From a virus: a stretch of 22,619 nucleotides of DNA. Under the pieces are notes generated by a model. The model worked only from the letters and a program-made list of their open reading frames with translations. It had not been told where the DNA came from and did not search any database. The DNA is taken from positions 1 through 22,619 of IMG/VR virus record IMGVR_UViG_3300029319_000560, one strand, 5' to 3'. This document shows positions 5,421 through 13,181 of the stretch, piece after piece (the stretch's first letter is position 1; every line of letters starts with the position of its first letter). The translations under genes were made by a program, and so were the position numbers.

Positions 5421-5590
5421 TATTTCGCAATAGACTTTTTTTCGGTTTCTGCCTCTGCTCTATCAATTAACACAGCTTCAAGACGCATAATCTCGTCACG
5501 ACAGTTATTGGCAACTTGTACAGCTTGTTCTTGATTATTTTTTAATTCTTGTATGCGTTGTTGTAGTTCTGCGTCTGTTTTACGAGCCAT
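5420..5590 (-). CDS. Coiled-coil protein, 56 aa
   Basis: ATG at 5590 gives MARKTDAELQQRIQELKNNQ... then RDEIMRLEAVLIDRAEAETE, a highly charged, heptad-patterned single helix with one cysteine, ending in TAA 5420-5422. No hydrophobic segment. It is the first gene of the minus-strand cassette, just downstream of a plausible promoter. A short coiled coil suggests a protein-protein adaptor. Function unknown. Confidence 0.6.
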   Translation of the reverse strand: MARKTDAELQQRIQELKNNQEQAVQVANNCRDEIMRLEAVLIDRAEAETEKKSIAK

Positions 5591-5612
5591 AAGTCAATAA
5601 TGTGTTTCTTAT

Positions 5613-5641
5613 AGTGTAACAGCAGCGTACTAAGGCGTAAA
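5613..5641 (-). promoter_or_regulatory. Candidate promoter for the minus-strand small-gene cassette
   Basis: Read on the minus strand, TTTACG (5641-5636) and TACACT (5618-5613) are 17 bases apart. TACACT is preceded by TGT, forming an extended -10 (TGTTACACT). It lies 23-50 bases before the ATG at 5590, in the 70-base gap between the fibre genes and the cassette. Confidence 0.35.
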
Positions 5642-5660
5642 GTGTTGTTATTTTTTCAGT

Positions 5661-7007
5661 TTATGCAGCTTCTAAGATTTGTATTCTTGATTCGAGTGCA
5701 GTATTTTTTGTTGATAACTCTTGTATTGCTTTTACTAAAACAGGAATAAGTTTGCCTTGTTTAACTTCTAGCTGATCTGGGTTTGAATCATATACTAAAT
5801 CAAGATATTCTGCACCTGTTTGTACTTCTTGTAATTCTTGTGCAATAAAACCAGCCCTTACTGTACCATCTTTATGTGGTATGCCTTCTCTTGTTTGCCA
5901 TTTAAATTGGCGAGGTTTAAGGGTATTAACAAAATCTAATCCTACAGGTAAATCAACTATATCCGTTTTATCTCTTCTGTCTGATAAAGAACTTATTGAA
6001 GTATCAGCACAACGTAAGTTAGTAATACTGCTACTACCTAAAGTAATTTCATAATCTACAGTTGCACTACTAGCTGATGCAAAAGCACCTAAAACCATAT
6101 TATATTTTCCTGTAGTAATTGCTGATCCAGCGCCATGTCCAACACAAGTGTTCATAGATCCATCAAAAGTACCAAAAGTTCCAGTTATTTCACCACCAGC
6201 AGCCCTACCTACACAAACATTTGATTGACCAGCAGTACAAGCATCTAAAGCTAAACATCCCACAGCAACATTATTTGCTCCTGTAGTATTAGCTGTGCCA
6301 GCAAGGCGACCTACAAAAACATTCTCACCTCCTGTAGTAGTAGCTTTACCTGCTTGATACCCAACAAATGTATTCTCAACACCTGTAGTATTACCTGCAC
6401 CTGCTTCATAGCCTATAAAAGTTAAACCATCTACTCCTGCTACAGTTTTCCCTGCGTCATAACCAATCATGACGGAATTACTACCAGTATGAGCATAACC
6501 AGCCAACCAGCCAATATAAACACTACCTTGACTACTGGTTAATGAATAGCCAGCTTTTACTCCAAGAGCAACATTTTTACTGCTACTGGTTGCACTGTAT
6601 AGACTCTGATAACCTATAGCAACATTATTCCATCCATTACCAGTTTTTAATGCCTCAGAACCAACACTGGTATTAAAATTACCAGTTGTTATAGCAGTAC
6701 CAGCGTCATATCCAAAAAGAGTATTATTATTTGGATTTGTACCATCAAAGCTATCGCCAGCTTGAGTTCCTCCTACGGTGTTAAATTGTGCGTCTGAACT
6801 TACACCAGAAGAAAGTCCTGTCAAAGCAGATCCATCACCAGAAAATGATGTAGCAGCACACGCTCCAGTAATAGTTACACCAGTTGATGTAGTTGCCAGC
6901 TTTGCAGATCCACTATGTTTTAAGGTGACAGAAGAATCAGACGCAAGTGATATTGCATCGTCCGTACTTTGTCTAGATTGTATATCATCTACTTTTAGTG
7001 TTGACAT
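5661..7007 (-). CDS. Tail fibre/adhesin with YadA-like repeats and C-terminal S74 self-cleaving chaperone
   Basis: 448 residues. Residues 1-65 are an attachment module shared with the next two fibre genes (MSTLKVDDIQS, then SVTLKHSGSAKLATTSTGV). About 95-310 is a series of roughly 20-25-residue units of the type NVAIGYQSL/NTFVGYQAG, typical of a left-handed beta-roll in trimeric adhesin heads. From about 343 begins an S74 peptidase intramolecular chaperone: SLSDRRDK supplies the Ser-Asp site, then GFIAQELQEV and a C-terminal coiled coil (LVKAIQELSTKN...). S74 domains trimerise a fibre and cut themselves off. This gene ends the fibre run. Host receptor binding is the likely role. Confidence 0.85.
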   Translation of the reverse strand: MSTLKVDDIQSRQSTDDAISLASDSSVTLKHSGSAKLATTSTGVTITGACAATSFSGDGSALTGLSSGVSSDAQFNTVGGTQAGDSFDGTNPNNNTLFGYDAGTAITTGNFNTSVGSEALKTGNGWNNVAIGYQSLYSATSSSKNVALGVKAGYSLTSSQGSVYIGWLAGYAHTGSNSVMIGYDAGKTVAGVDGLTFIGYEAGAGNTTGVENTFVGYQAGKATTTGGENVFVGRLAGTANTTGANNVAVGCLALDACTAGQSNVCVGRAAGGEITGTFGTFDGSMNTCVGHGAGSAITTGKYNMVLGAFASASSATVDYEITLGSSSITNLRCADTSISSLSDRRDKTDIVDLPVGLDFVNTLKPRQFKWQTREGIPHKDGTVRAGFIAQELQEVQTGAEYLDLVYDSNPDQLEVKQGKLIPVLVKAIQELSTKNTALESRIQILEAA

Positions 7008-7039
7008 AGTGCTTTACTACTTTAATTTGATTTTACTAT

Positions 7040-7047
7040 TATTTATA
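7040..7047 (-). promoter_or_regulatory. TATAAATA box upstream of the 448-aa fibre gene
   Basis: On the minus strand TATAAATA occurs at 7047-7040, 33 bases before the ATG. The same octamer lies 32 bases before the 246-residue fibre start. It matches the T4 late promoter core or a sigma-70 -10-like box, but in AT-rich DNA chance is possible. Confidence 0.3.
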
Positions 7048-7063
7048 TAATTTGTCTTCTTGA

Positions 7064-7834
7064 CTAGGTTGCAACAAGTCTAAAGCCACCAAACCAAGTA
7101 TATTTTGTTTCTGTTTCTTGCGATGAACCTTCATCATGGTATGCTTGCAAACGTACAGTATCGCCTACTGCTAAAGTAAGCACTTTTGAAATTTGTACCA
7201 TAAAAATATGATTATTACCAGTATTCCGTGCTATATACTCTGAATAATAAGTTGGATTAGTATTATTGTGTGCTACTCCAAGGCGTATAAGATCATTTTC
7301 CTGTATATCATCTATTCCAACAGAGCCAAAAACATAATAAATACCAGCCTGACCAGATTGTGCTGTGAAAAGACCTGTTGATTCATCCCATCCACTACTG
7401 TTACCGCTTGGGTTTACAGGACTTGTAGCAAAATTAGTAAGAGAAGTCCATGATGATGAGTATATGGTGGTAACCGCATCTTGTTCTCCGTACCAGCAAG
7501 GAGGTGCTGCACCCCCACCAACACCAGTTAAATTAGAACCATCAATAGCTGGTAAAGCACCTGTTAAATTTGCTGCTGGTAGAGAAGTAAGATTTGCTCC
7601 ACTAATCGCCGGTAATGTACCAGTAAGATTAGCTGCTGGCAAAGCTGTAAGGCTTGCTGCTGATCCTGAAAACTCTGTAGCTGTGCAAGTTCCTGTAACG
7701 CTTACACCAGTTGATGTAGTTGCCAGCTTTGCAGAACCGCTATGTTTAAGACTAACACTTGAATCTGATGCAATAGATACTGCATTATTAGAGTTAGATG
7801 GATGTTGTATTTCTTCGACTTTTAGTGTTGACAT
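7064..7834 (-). CDS. Tail fibre with shared N-terminal module and C1q-like head, 256 aa
   Basis: The N-terminal 40 residues closely match the 448-residue fibre (STLKVEEIQ, SVSLKHSGSAKLATTSTGV). A linker of repeated AANLTG/LPAI(S/D)G units follows. The C-terminal 140 residues form a jelly-roll resembling C1q/TNF-like heads (GIYYVFGSVGIDDIQENDLI, VLTLAVGDTVRLQAYHDEG, YTWFGGFRLVAT). Such heads trimerise and bind receptors. Two glycines and aromatic patches at the expected strand ends support this, though the fold is by eye. A 35-base gap with a TAAAAT box (7864-7859) lies upstream. Confidence 0.8.
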   Translation of the reverse strand: MSTLKVEEIQHPSNSNNAVSIASDSSVSLKHSGSAKLATTSTGVSVTGTCTATEFSGSAASLTALPAANLTGTLPAISGANLTSLPAANLTGALPAIDGSNLTGVGGGAAPPCWYGEQDAVTTIYSSSWTSLTNFATSPVNPSGNSSGWDESTGLFTAQSGQAGIYYVFGSVGIDDIQENDLIRLGVAHNNTNPTYYSEYIARNTGNNHIFMVQISKVLTLAVGDTVRLQAYHDEGSSQETETKYTWFGGFRLVAT

Positions 7835-7869
7835 AATAATTAAAAGTGCATTGTTTTTATTTTACCCTC

Positions 7870-8151
7870 TTAACTTGGCTTTGTCGGCCATGTAATATTA
7901 TCTGGGTCGGATTGTGTTGGTACATCTCTAAGAGCTTGGCGATAGGTCTTCCAATCATCACTTACAGCAGCTCCTGTTTCAGTTGTTTTAGTTACAACCC
8001 AATCCGTTGCAGCCAATTTTGCGTTTCTTTCTAATCTTATCGCTACCCATTTTTGTGCCATAATTTCTGCATCTGTTGGTTGTTCTGCAATTATTTGTGC
8101 AACTTCTTCATCAGTCATTGCAACTAGGACACCATTTACATACTTGTTCAT
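7870..8151 (-). CDS. Tail fibre assembly chaperone-like protein, 93 aa
   Basis: Contains the hallmark string of phage tail assembly chaperone proteins (Phage_tail_APC-type): AIRLERNAKLAATDWVV, then WKTYRQALRDVPTQSDP and a final WPTKPS. The N-terminus (MNKYVNGVLVAMTDEEVAQI) is typical too. Such proteins are encoded next to fibres and help them fold or attach. A strong AAGGAGAG ribosome binding site lies just before the ATG, overlapping the end of the 246-residue fibre gene. Position between paralogous fibres fits a helper acting on one or several of them. Confidence 0.75.
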   Translation of the reverse strand: MNKYVNGVLVAMTDEEVAQIIAEQPTDAEIMAQKWVAIRLERNAKLAATDWVVTKTTETGAAVSDDWKTYRQALRDVPTQSDPDNITWPTKPS

Positions 8152-8891
8152 TAGCTCTCCTTGTATCTGTAAAGTAAAAATTCGCTGCCAGGTTCAATAT
8201 CATAAGTATATTGGAAATAAATTCTTATTCCTGATATTCTGTTTGAAGCTTGAGGATGAGCAGAATTATTTAAAGAACCAGCAAAAATGTTATAAGGTGT
8301 TTCATCACTCGTAGCAAATAACTTCCCCTCTGCCCAACCATAATAATCTGTACTAAATTCAATATCTAATGCACACCTCGTAAAAGCACTATAGGGTTGA
8401 AACATTGGTATAGAATTTGTATATCCATTATAATGAGTATTGTCAGAGCTTATTGCATTATTCCTATATTGATAACCATTAGATGTAGTCATCACTGAAC
8501 TACCACCATTTAAAAAGAATCTAATAAAAAATACTTCATTATTAGCTTGTATTTGACCTGAAAGTAAAACTTTTTTACTATAAAGTTTATAAATGTAACC
8601 ATAATCTAAACCTGTAAAATCAACAGTATATGTACTAGATGAAATTGTTGTTTTGCTTACAAACTCTAAAGCACCACCGCCACCAACACCAGTTAGGTTT
8701 GAGCCGTCAATAGCTGGTAAAGCACCTGTTAAATTTGCTGCTGGTATAGAAGTTAAACTTGCTCCTGACCCTGAAAAAGTTGTTGCTGTACAAGAACCAT
8801 CTACTTCTAGCACACCAGTTCCATTAGGTTTAATTCTTACGTTTCCGTTTGTAGTGTTAGTTTGAATTTCGTCAACAATTATTTTTGACAT
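8151..8891 (-). CDS. Tail fibre with shared N-terminal module, 246 aa
   Basis: Starts MSKIIVDEIQTNTTNGNVRI..., a variant of the same module as the two genes downstream, then IPAANLTGALPAIDGSNLTG, nearly identical to the linker in the 256-residue fibre. The C-terminal 165 residues differ: a beta-rich, aromatic domain (TYTVDFTGLDYGYIYKLYSK..., FFIRFFLNGGSSVM, GSEFLLYRYKES) that looks like a carbohydrate-binding beta-sandwich but matches no named family by eye. The stop shares a base with the chaperone gene start. It is likely another receptor-binding protein with an exchanged head. Confidence 0.8.
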   Translation of the reverse strand: MSKIIVDEIQTNTTNGNVRIKPNGTGVLEVDGSCTATTFSGSGASLTSIPAANLTGALPAIDGSNLTGVGGGGALEFVSKTTISSSTYTVDFTGLDYGYIYKLYSKKVLLSGQIQANNEVFFIRFFLNGGSSVMTTSNGYQYRNNAISSDNTHYNGYTNSIPMFQPYSAFTRCALDIEFSTDYYGWAEGKLFATSDETPYNIFAGSLNNSAHPQASNRISGIRIYFQYTYDIEPGSEFLLYRYKES

Positions 8892-8922
8892 TTTTAGAAA
8901 CTTTTTTCTTTATTATAAATCA

Positions 8923-8930
8923 TATTTATA
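8923..8930 (-). promoter_or_regulatory. TATAAATA box upstream of the 246-aa fibre gene
   Basis: TATAAATA on the minus strand at 8930-8923, 32 bases before the ATG at 8891, inside a 52-base AT-rich gap after the 894-residue fibre gene. The match in sequence and spacing to the box at 7040-7047 supports a shared promoter, tentatively. Confidence 0.3.
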
Positions 8931-8943
8931 AATATATCCACTT

Positions 8944-11628
8944 TCAAACAAACGTCATGGTAGAGCTTGCAGTCACTGTAAGAGTAACACCAGAAGCAAT
9001 AATCAAAGGACTAGCTGCAACATAGTTAAAATTAGCTGTTGTAGTAAAGCTGTTATCCATTTGGTTTTCTGCTTCAACAAATAATTTTTCATTACTACTA
9101 CCAACCAACCCACTAGCAGCAGCAGCCCATGTTAACCCACCAGTATTACCTGACTGAGCAGTTAAGACATAACCGTCAGTGGGTGTATTACTAATCTTCA
9201 AATTAGCTTCATCAACTACGTTATCAGCAATAGTTAAAGCAGTACTACCAGTGACTTCTCCTGTATGAGTAGCGTTAGCTGTTGGTTGATCTACCCAGCT
9301 AGTACCACCCGATCCATCTGATTTTAAGACTTGACCGTTAGAGCCATATCCTGAAGGTAAGGTGTAAGTGATATTACCAGAAAAATCAGCGTGGGCAGGG
9401 GCTTTTATACTTGCATAATGAGCATTACTTACTTCACAGTAAAGACGCAACTCAGATTGTGAGCCTGTATTTTTGACACCTAAAATACCGCTTGATATAA
9501 ACTTACTGTTCATATCCAAATCACCACCTAATTGTGGTGTTGTATCACTTACCAAATCAGTAATATATCCAGCACCGTTAGTAATCGCATTATTGTTAAG
9601 AGAAATGTTTGCTGAACCGTCAAAAGCAACTCCAGCTATATTTCTTGCAGTAGCAAGTGTAGCTGCGGTTGTAGCTGCAATACCAAGAGCATCTATATCT
9701 GATTTTGTTTGATCTGCTGTAGCTCCAGTTTCGATACCATTTAGTTTTGTGTGGTCAGCATCAGTAAATACATTACTATCAGTAGCACTTTCTACTAAAG
9801 TTCTAATCTCTGCTGCGGTTTGATCGGCTGTTGCTGATGCCTCAATACCTGATAATTTTGTTTGCTCTGCGTCCGTGAAAGCATTTGTATTACTGTTACT
9901 TTCGTATGCTGTTTTTATTTCAGTAGCAGTCTGATCCGCAGTCGCACCACTTTCTATTGCATTTAATTTTGTATGGTCTGCGTCTGTAAAAGTATTAGAG
10001 TCTGTAGCTGCTTCTACTGCTGCTGCTATCTGTGCAGCCGATATTGCTCCTGTATTACCATTAACAGATAAAACCTGATCTGTAGGTGTTAATAATTCTG
10101 TAAAATCTGCCATTGTTCCAGCAGCTCCGCTATTTCTTACATAAGACTTATTCTGATCTGATCTGACAACAATATCTCCTTCTTGTGTCGTAAGATTTAA
10201 ATGTGCAGATTCATTTGCTGCTGTTTGTACCGTAGTCAAAGCTATTGCACTAACATTAAATGTTGTACCAGACAGTGTTAAACCTGTGCCAGCAGTGTAT
10301 GTTGTGTCACTACTATTGGCATCAACATAAGCTTTTACTGATTGTTGTGTTGGTACTTTAGTAGCACTGTCAGATGCCATGTTATCCTCATCAACAACAA
10401 AACTCATTGCAGCAGTTGAAGTATCGGTATTCATTACCGCACCAGCAGCATCTACATTAGTTGCATCTGTGACATCCGCACTAGCTTCTATTCCTGTTAA
10501 CTTAGTCTTTTCAGCGTCAGTAAAGGCATTAGTATTACTTTCGGCTTCATATAAAGATTTTATTTCTGCACCTGTCTGATCAGCAGTGGCAGCAGTTTCA
10601 ATGTTATTTAGCTTTGTATGATCTGCGTCAGTGAATACATTGGAATCTGTAGCTGCCTCTACAAGAGTTCTTATTTCACTAGCTGTCTGATCTGCGGTGG
10701 CACTAGCCTCCACCCCTGACAATTTAGTTTTTTCTGCATCTGTGAAGGCATTTGTATCTGAATTGTTTTCGTATGCTGTCTTAATTTCTGCGTCAGTTTG
10801 ATCTGCGGTGGCATTACTTTCAATACCGTCTAATTTTGTTTTATCTGCTGAACTCATTGAACCAGCAGCAGATGTTGTAGCTGCTGAAATACTGATAGCT
10901 GGAGTCGATCCACCTGATGAGCTTATTGGTGCGGAACCTGTAACTGAAGTTACTCCACCAGCAGAACCAGATGCAGCAGATGTTATTCTTCCCTGTGCGT
11001 CAACTGTAATATTTGTATTTGTATAACTACCAGCAGTAACAGAAGTATCAGCTAATTTAGCAGCAGTAACAACATCATTATCTATAGTAAAGGTTGCACC
11101 AGAATTACTAACAACAATATCTCCCTTATCTCCATCACTGATCGCTCCGTCTGCTCCGTCTGCTCCATCTGCTCCTGCTGGCCCTTGAATACCTTGAATA
11201 CCTTGAATACCTTGGATTCCCTGTATTCCTTGATCACCTTTTGGAATTGTAAAATCAAAGGTAGCAGCATTAGACGACCCAGAATTAGTAACAGTTGCAG
11301 AAGATCCAGCAGCACCTGTAGTCACTGTTCCAATAGCTATAGTTGCAGCAGCACCGTCAGAACCGTCATTTCCTGCTGGTCCTTGTATTCCTTGACTTCC
11401 AGTACTACCAGTATCACCTCTCGGAATTGTAAAGTTTAGTGTAGCTGCTGTTGTACTTCCAACATTAGTAACCGAAGCATTTGTACCAGCGTTTCCTGTG
11501 GTTACTGTACCTATAGTGACTGTTGCAGAACCTTCTCCTTGCGGTCCTTGAGCACCAGCCTCACCTGCTGGACCTTGTGGCCCTTGGCTAATAATTTCAA
11601 CAATGGCAATAGGATTAGATGAACTCAT
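8944..11628 (-). CDS. Collagen-like repeat tail fibre, 894 aa
   Basis: Short lead, then Gly-X-Y collagen-like segments at about 16-33, 70-93 and 130-168, separated by two copies of a beta module (34-69, TVTIGTVTTGNAGTN... and 94-129, TIAIGTVTTGAAGSS...). From about 262 to 385 and again from about 550 to 645 there are roughly 37-residue repeats of the form TKLxGIExxATADQTxxEI..., in two alternating subtypes (..TAYENNSDTNAFTD and ..TLVEAATDSNVFTD). The C-terminal third is beta-like and ends SSTMTFV, with no S74 domain. Starts in ATGA overlap with the adaptor gene, with GAAGG about nine bases upstream. This is probably the central or side fibre shaft. Confidence 0.85.
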   Translation of the reverse strand: MSSSNPIAIVEIISQGPQGPAGEAGAQGPQGEGSATVTIGTVTTGNAGTNASVTNVGSTTAATLNFTIPRGDTGSTGSQGIQGPAGNDGSDGAAATIAIGTVTTGAAGSSATVTNSGSSNAATFDFTIPKGDQGIQGIQGIQGIQGIQGPAGADGADGADGAISDGDKGDIVVSNSGATFTIDNDVVTAAKLADTSVTAGSYTNTNITVDAQGRITSAASGSAGGVTSVTGSAPISSSGGSTPAISISAATTSAAGSMSSADKTKLDGIESNATADQTDAEIKTAYENNSDTNAFTDAEKTKLSGVEASATADQTASEIRTLVEAATDSNVFTDADHTKLNNIETAATADQTGAEIKSLYEAESNTNAFTDAEKTKLTGIEASADVTDATNVDAAGAVMNTDTSTAAMSFVVDEDNMASDSATKVPTQQSVKAYVDANSSDTTYTAGTGLTLSGTTFNVSAIALTTVQTAANESAHLNLTTQEGDIVVRSDQNKSYVRNSGAAGTMADFTELLTPTDQVLSVNGNTGAISAAQIAAAVEAATDSNTFTDADHTKLNAIESGATADQTATEIKTAYESNSNTNAFTDAEQTKLSGIEASATADQTAAEIRTLVESATDSNVFTDADHTKLNGIETGATADQTKSDIDALGIAATTAATLATARNIAGVAFDGSANISLNNNAITNGAGYITDLVSDTTPQLGGDLDMNSKFISSGILGVKNTGSQSELRLYCEVSNAHYASIKAPAHADFSGNITYTLPSGYGSNGQVLKSDGSGGTSWVDQPTANATHTGEVTGSTALTIADNVVDEANLKISNTPTDGYVLTAQSGNTGGLTWAAAASGLVGSSNEKLFVEAENQMDNSFTTTANFNYVAASPLIIASGVTLTVTASSTMTFV
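9700..10845 (-). repeat. Coding tandem repeats of about 111 bases in the fibre gene
   Basis: About seven copies of a 37-residue unit with core ATADQT and FTDAxxTKL, in two blocks separated by a unique region near 10080-10430. Adjacent units alternate between subtypes, suggesting duplication of a two-unit (about 222-base) block. Exact boundaries were judged by eye. Confidence 0.7.
11143..11236 (-). repeat. 9-base tandem repeats in collagen-like coding region
   Basis: On the plus strand CCTTGAATA occurs three times in perfect tandem (11183-11209), followed by three degenerate copies. A second set of TCTGCTCCG-like units precedes it (about 11149-11176). They encode GIQ and GAD collagen triplets, so copy changes would stay in frame and only alter shaft length. 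Confidence 0.75.
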
Positions 11629-11969
11629 GCTGTGTAACCTTCACTTATAAATAGTTTACCCTCTAAAACATAAAATTTATCACCGTTAGGATCTGTTAAT
11701 TTTACGTCATAATCAAGAATAGCTAAAGAAAAATTTTCAGTATCAGTATCACTTAATTTTAAATCAACCAATCCATTAGTTCTATCTGTATAAGTAACAC
11801 TAAAATTAGCAAATAAAGTACTGCGGTCATTATTATAAACTGATGCTGCAACAGTGTATCCTGTAATATCAGTTACTACGCCAGCAGAGTCTTTGAATCT
11901 TAATTGAAGAGGAAAATCTGCCCTTCTTTGAACTGTGAAATTTTTTCTACCAGTTTTGTAAACTGCCAT
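11625..11969 (-). CDS. Baseplate/fibre adaptor-like protein, 114 aa
   Basis: A single immunoglobulin-like beta domain: FTVQRRADFPLQLRFKDSAG, ITGYTVAASVYNND, GLVDLKLSDTDTENF, LDYDVKLTDPNGDKFYVLEG. This order resembles the N-terminal adaptor domain of phage upper-baseplate proteins (BppU-like). The location between an S74 fibre and the collagen-like fibre supports a linker between tail tip and fibres. It shares one base with the upstream gene (TAATG) and overlaps the next gene as ATGA. Confidence 0.65.
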   Translation of the reverse strand: MAVYKTGRKNFTVQRRADFPLQLRFKDSAGVVTDITGYTVAASVYNNDRSTLFANFSVTYTDRTNGLVDLKLSDTDTENFSLAILDYDVKLTDPNGDKFYVLEGKLFISEGYTA

Positions 11970-13153
11970 TAACTTGCCTCAAGTGCAGCGACTTTAGCTT
12001 CTAATGTTTCTATCTTAGCAACTGCTTCCTGTAATGCTTTTGTTAAAACAGAAACTATTGCATCTAAATTTAAAGTTTGTAAAGCATTTTCAACATCTTT
12101 TTCACGATTAACAGCACTTGGTATGATTTCTTGTACTTCGTGTGCTAAAAATCCTTCTCTTATCTCGTCACTACCTTTAAGAACACCATAATCTTTATAT
12201 TTATATGTAATAGGTTTTAAATTTTTTACTTTATTTATTCCAGAATCTGTTTGTAGAGTAATACTTTCTTTAATTCTATAATCTGATACTCCTAAAGTTA
12301 CATCACCAACAAAGTTAGTATCAACCCAAGCTTCGAGGTGGTTTGCCTTGCCAGTACCTTCTCCAGAATCATCCCAATAAAAGTTATAGGGATTTGCTAC
12401 AGATGCGTTTGCTGCTGTACCTTTTCTGCTTGTTAAACCTCTTTGAAATATTGTTCCATTATCAAGAGTTACACTACTGCCAGTGTGTCCTTGCCATACA
12501 TACGCTCCATCTGAATTAATTTGCCATCTTTCGGTATTAGTAGTTCTAAACGATATAGGTGCTGCCTGTTCTGTCATTATTTGTAACTGTCCTGTACCTC
12601 TATGTATTAATGAAGAATCAGTATCTGGTCCAGTGTCTCCTCTTTGTAATCTCAAGCCATAATCTGTGTAAGTAGTTGTATCAGTAACAAAATCCAGATA
12701 TGCTTCTTCATTGTTAACACCTGTTTTTAATTGTACAAAAGCCTCTCCACTGGTGGGTTCAACATTAATATGACCTTTAACATCAATTCCATCAACTTTA
12801 AATAATGCTGTATTTGCACCGTTATTAGATACTCCTATTTGATTAGCAGCACTTCTATAAAAACCTGTATTTATTGAATTAGTAAAAGTATATGAAGGAT
12901 TAGATGCTGTTCCGTTAGGACCAAAGAAACTACCATCAGTAAGGCTTATAAAATCTAATTTATCTGATGCGTTAGCTTTATAAAAAGACATTTTACTTGT
13001 TGCCTCATCTGCATACCACATATATTTGTACTTTTGGGTAGGTACAGTACCAAATCCATTATTAATACTAATTGCATCAAAAATATTATTTAAATCAGTT
13101 CTTACTGCTGCACCAGAAGCATTATCAACTACAAAATCTGCTGGTTTTGCCAT
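11969..13153 (-). CDS. Tail fibre with C-terminal S74 self-cleaving chaperone, 394 aa
   Basis: N-terminal MAKPADFVVDNASGAAVRTDLN... is a typical phage fibre start (virion attachment). The central region is beta-rich (FYRSAANQIGVSNNGANTAL, TERWQINSDGAYVWQG). The C-terminal 100 residues are an S74 chaperone: GVSDYRIKES with the Ser-Asp site at about 293, GFLAHEVQEIIP, then a coiled coil (LTKALQEAVAKIETLEAKVA). It should trimerise, then cleave before the Ser to release the chaperone. A TATAAT box lies directly after the J-like stop codon, 20 bases before its start, so it may have its own promoter. Confidence 0.85.
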   Translation of the reverse strand: MAKPADFVVDNASGAAVRTDLNNIFDAISINNGFGTVPTQKYKYMWYADEATSKMSFYKANASDKLDFISLTDGSFFGPNGTASNPSYTFTNSINTGFYRSAANQIGVSNNGANTALFKVDGIDVKGHINVEPTSGEAFVQLKTGVNNEEAYLDFVTDTTTYTDYGLRLQRGDTGPDTDSSLIHRGTGQLQIMTEQAAPISFRTTNTERWQINSDGAYVWQGHTGSSVTLDNGTIFQRGLTSRKGTAANASVANPYNFYWDDSGEGTGKANHLEAWVDTNFVGDVTLGVSDYRIKESITLQTDSGINKVKNLKPITYKYKDYGVLKGSDEIREGFLAHEVQEIIPSAVNREKDVENALQTLNLDAIVSVLTKALQEAVAKIETLEAKVAALEAS

Positions 13154-13168
13154 TTTAACTTAAGTTTT

Positions 13169-13181
13169 TTCTATTATACTA
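13169..13181 (-). promoter_or_regulatory. TAGTATAATAGAA element (possible promoter -10)
   Basis: The 13-mer TAGTATAATAGAA begins with the stop codon of the J-like gene and contains a perfect -10 box TATAAT, 20 bases before the next ATG. An identical 13-mer follows the tail terminator stop at 21235-21247. No good -35 box was found. Confidence 0.4.

Noticed and set aside
5614-5656. Inverted TAACAGCA/TGTTGTTA with following T run as a terminator
   Set aside because: The T run is on the plus strand, where no gene leads into it; on the minus strand no T run follows, so it does not fit as a terminator for the fibre genes.
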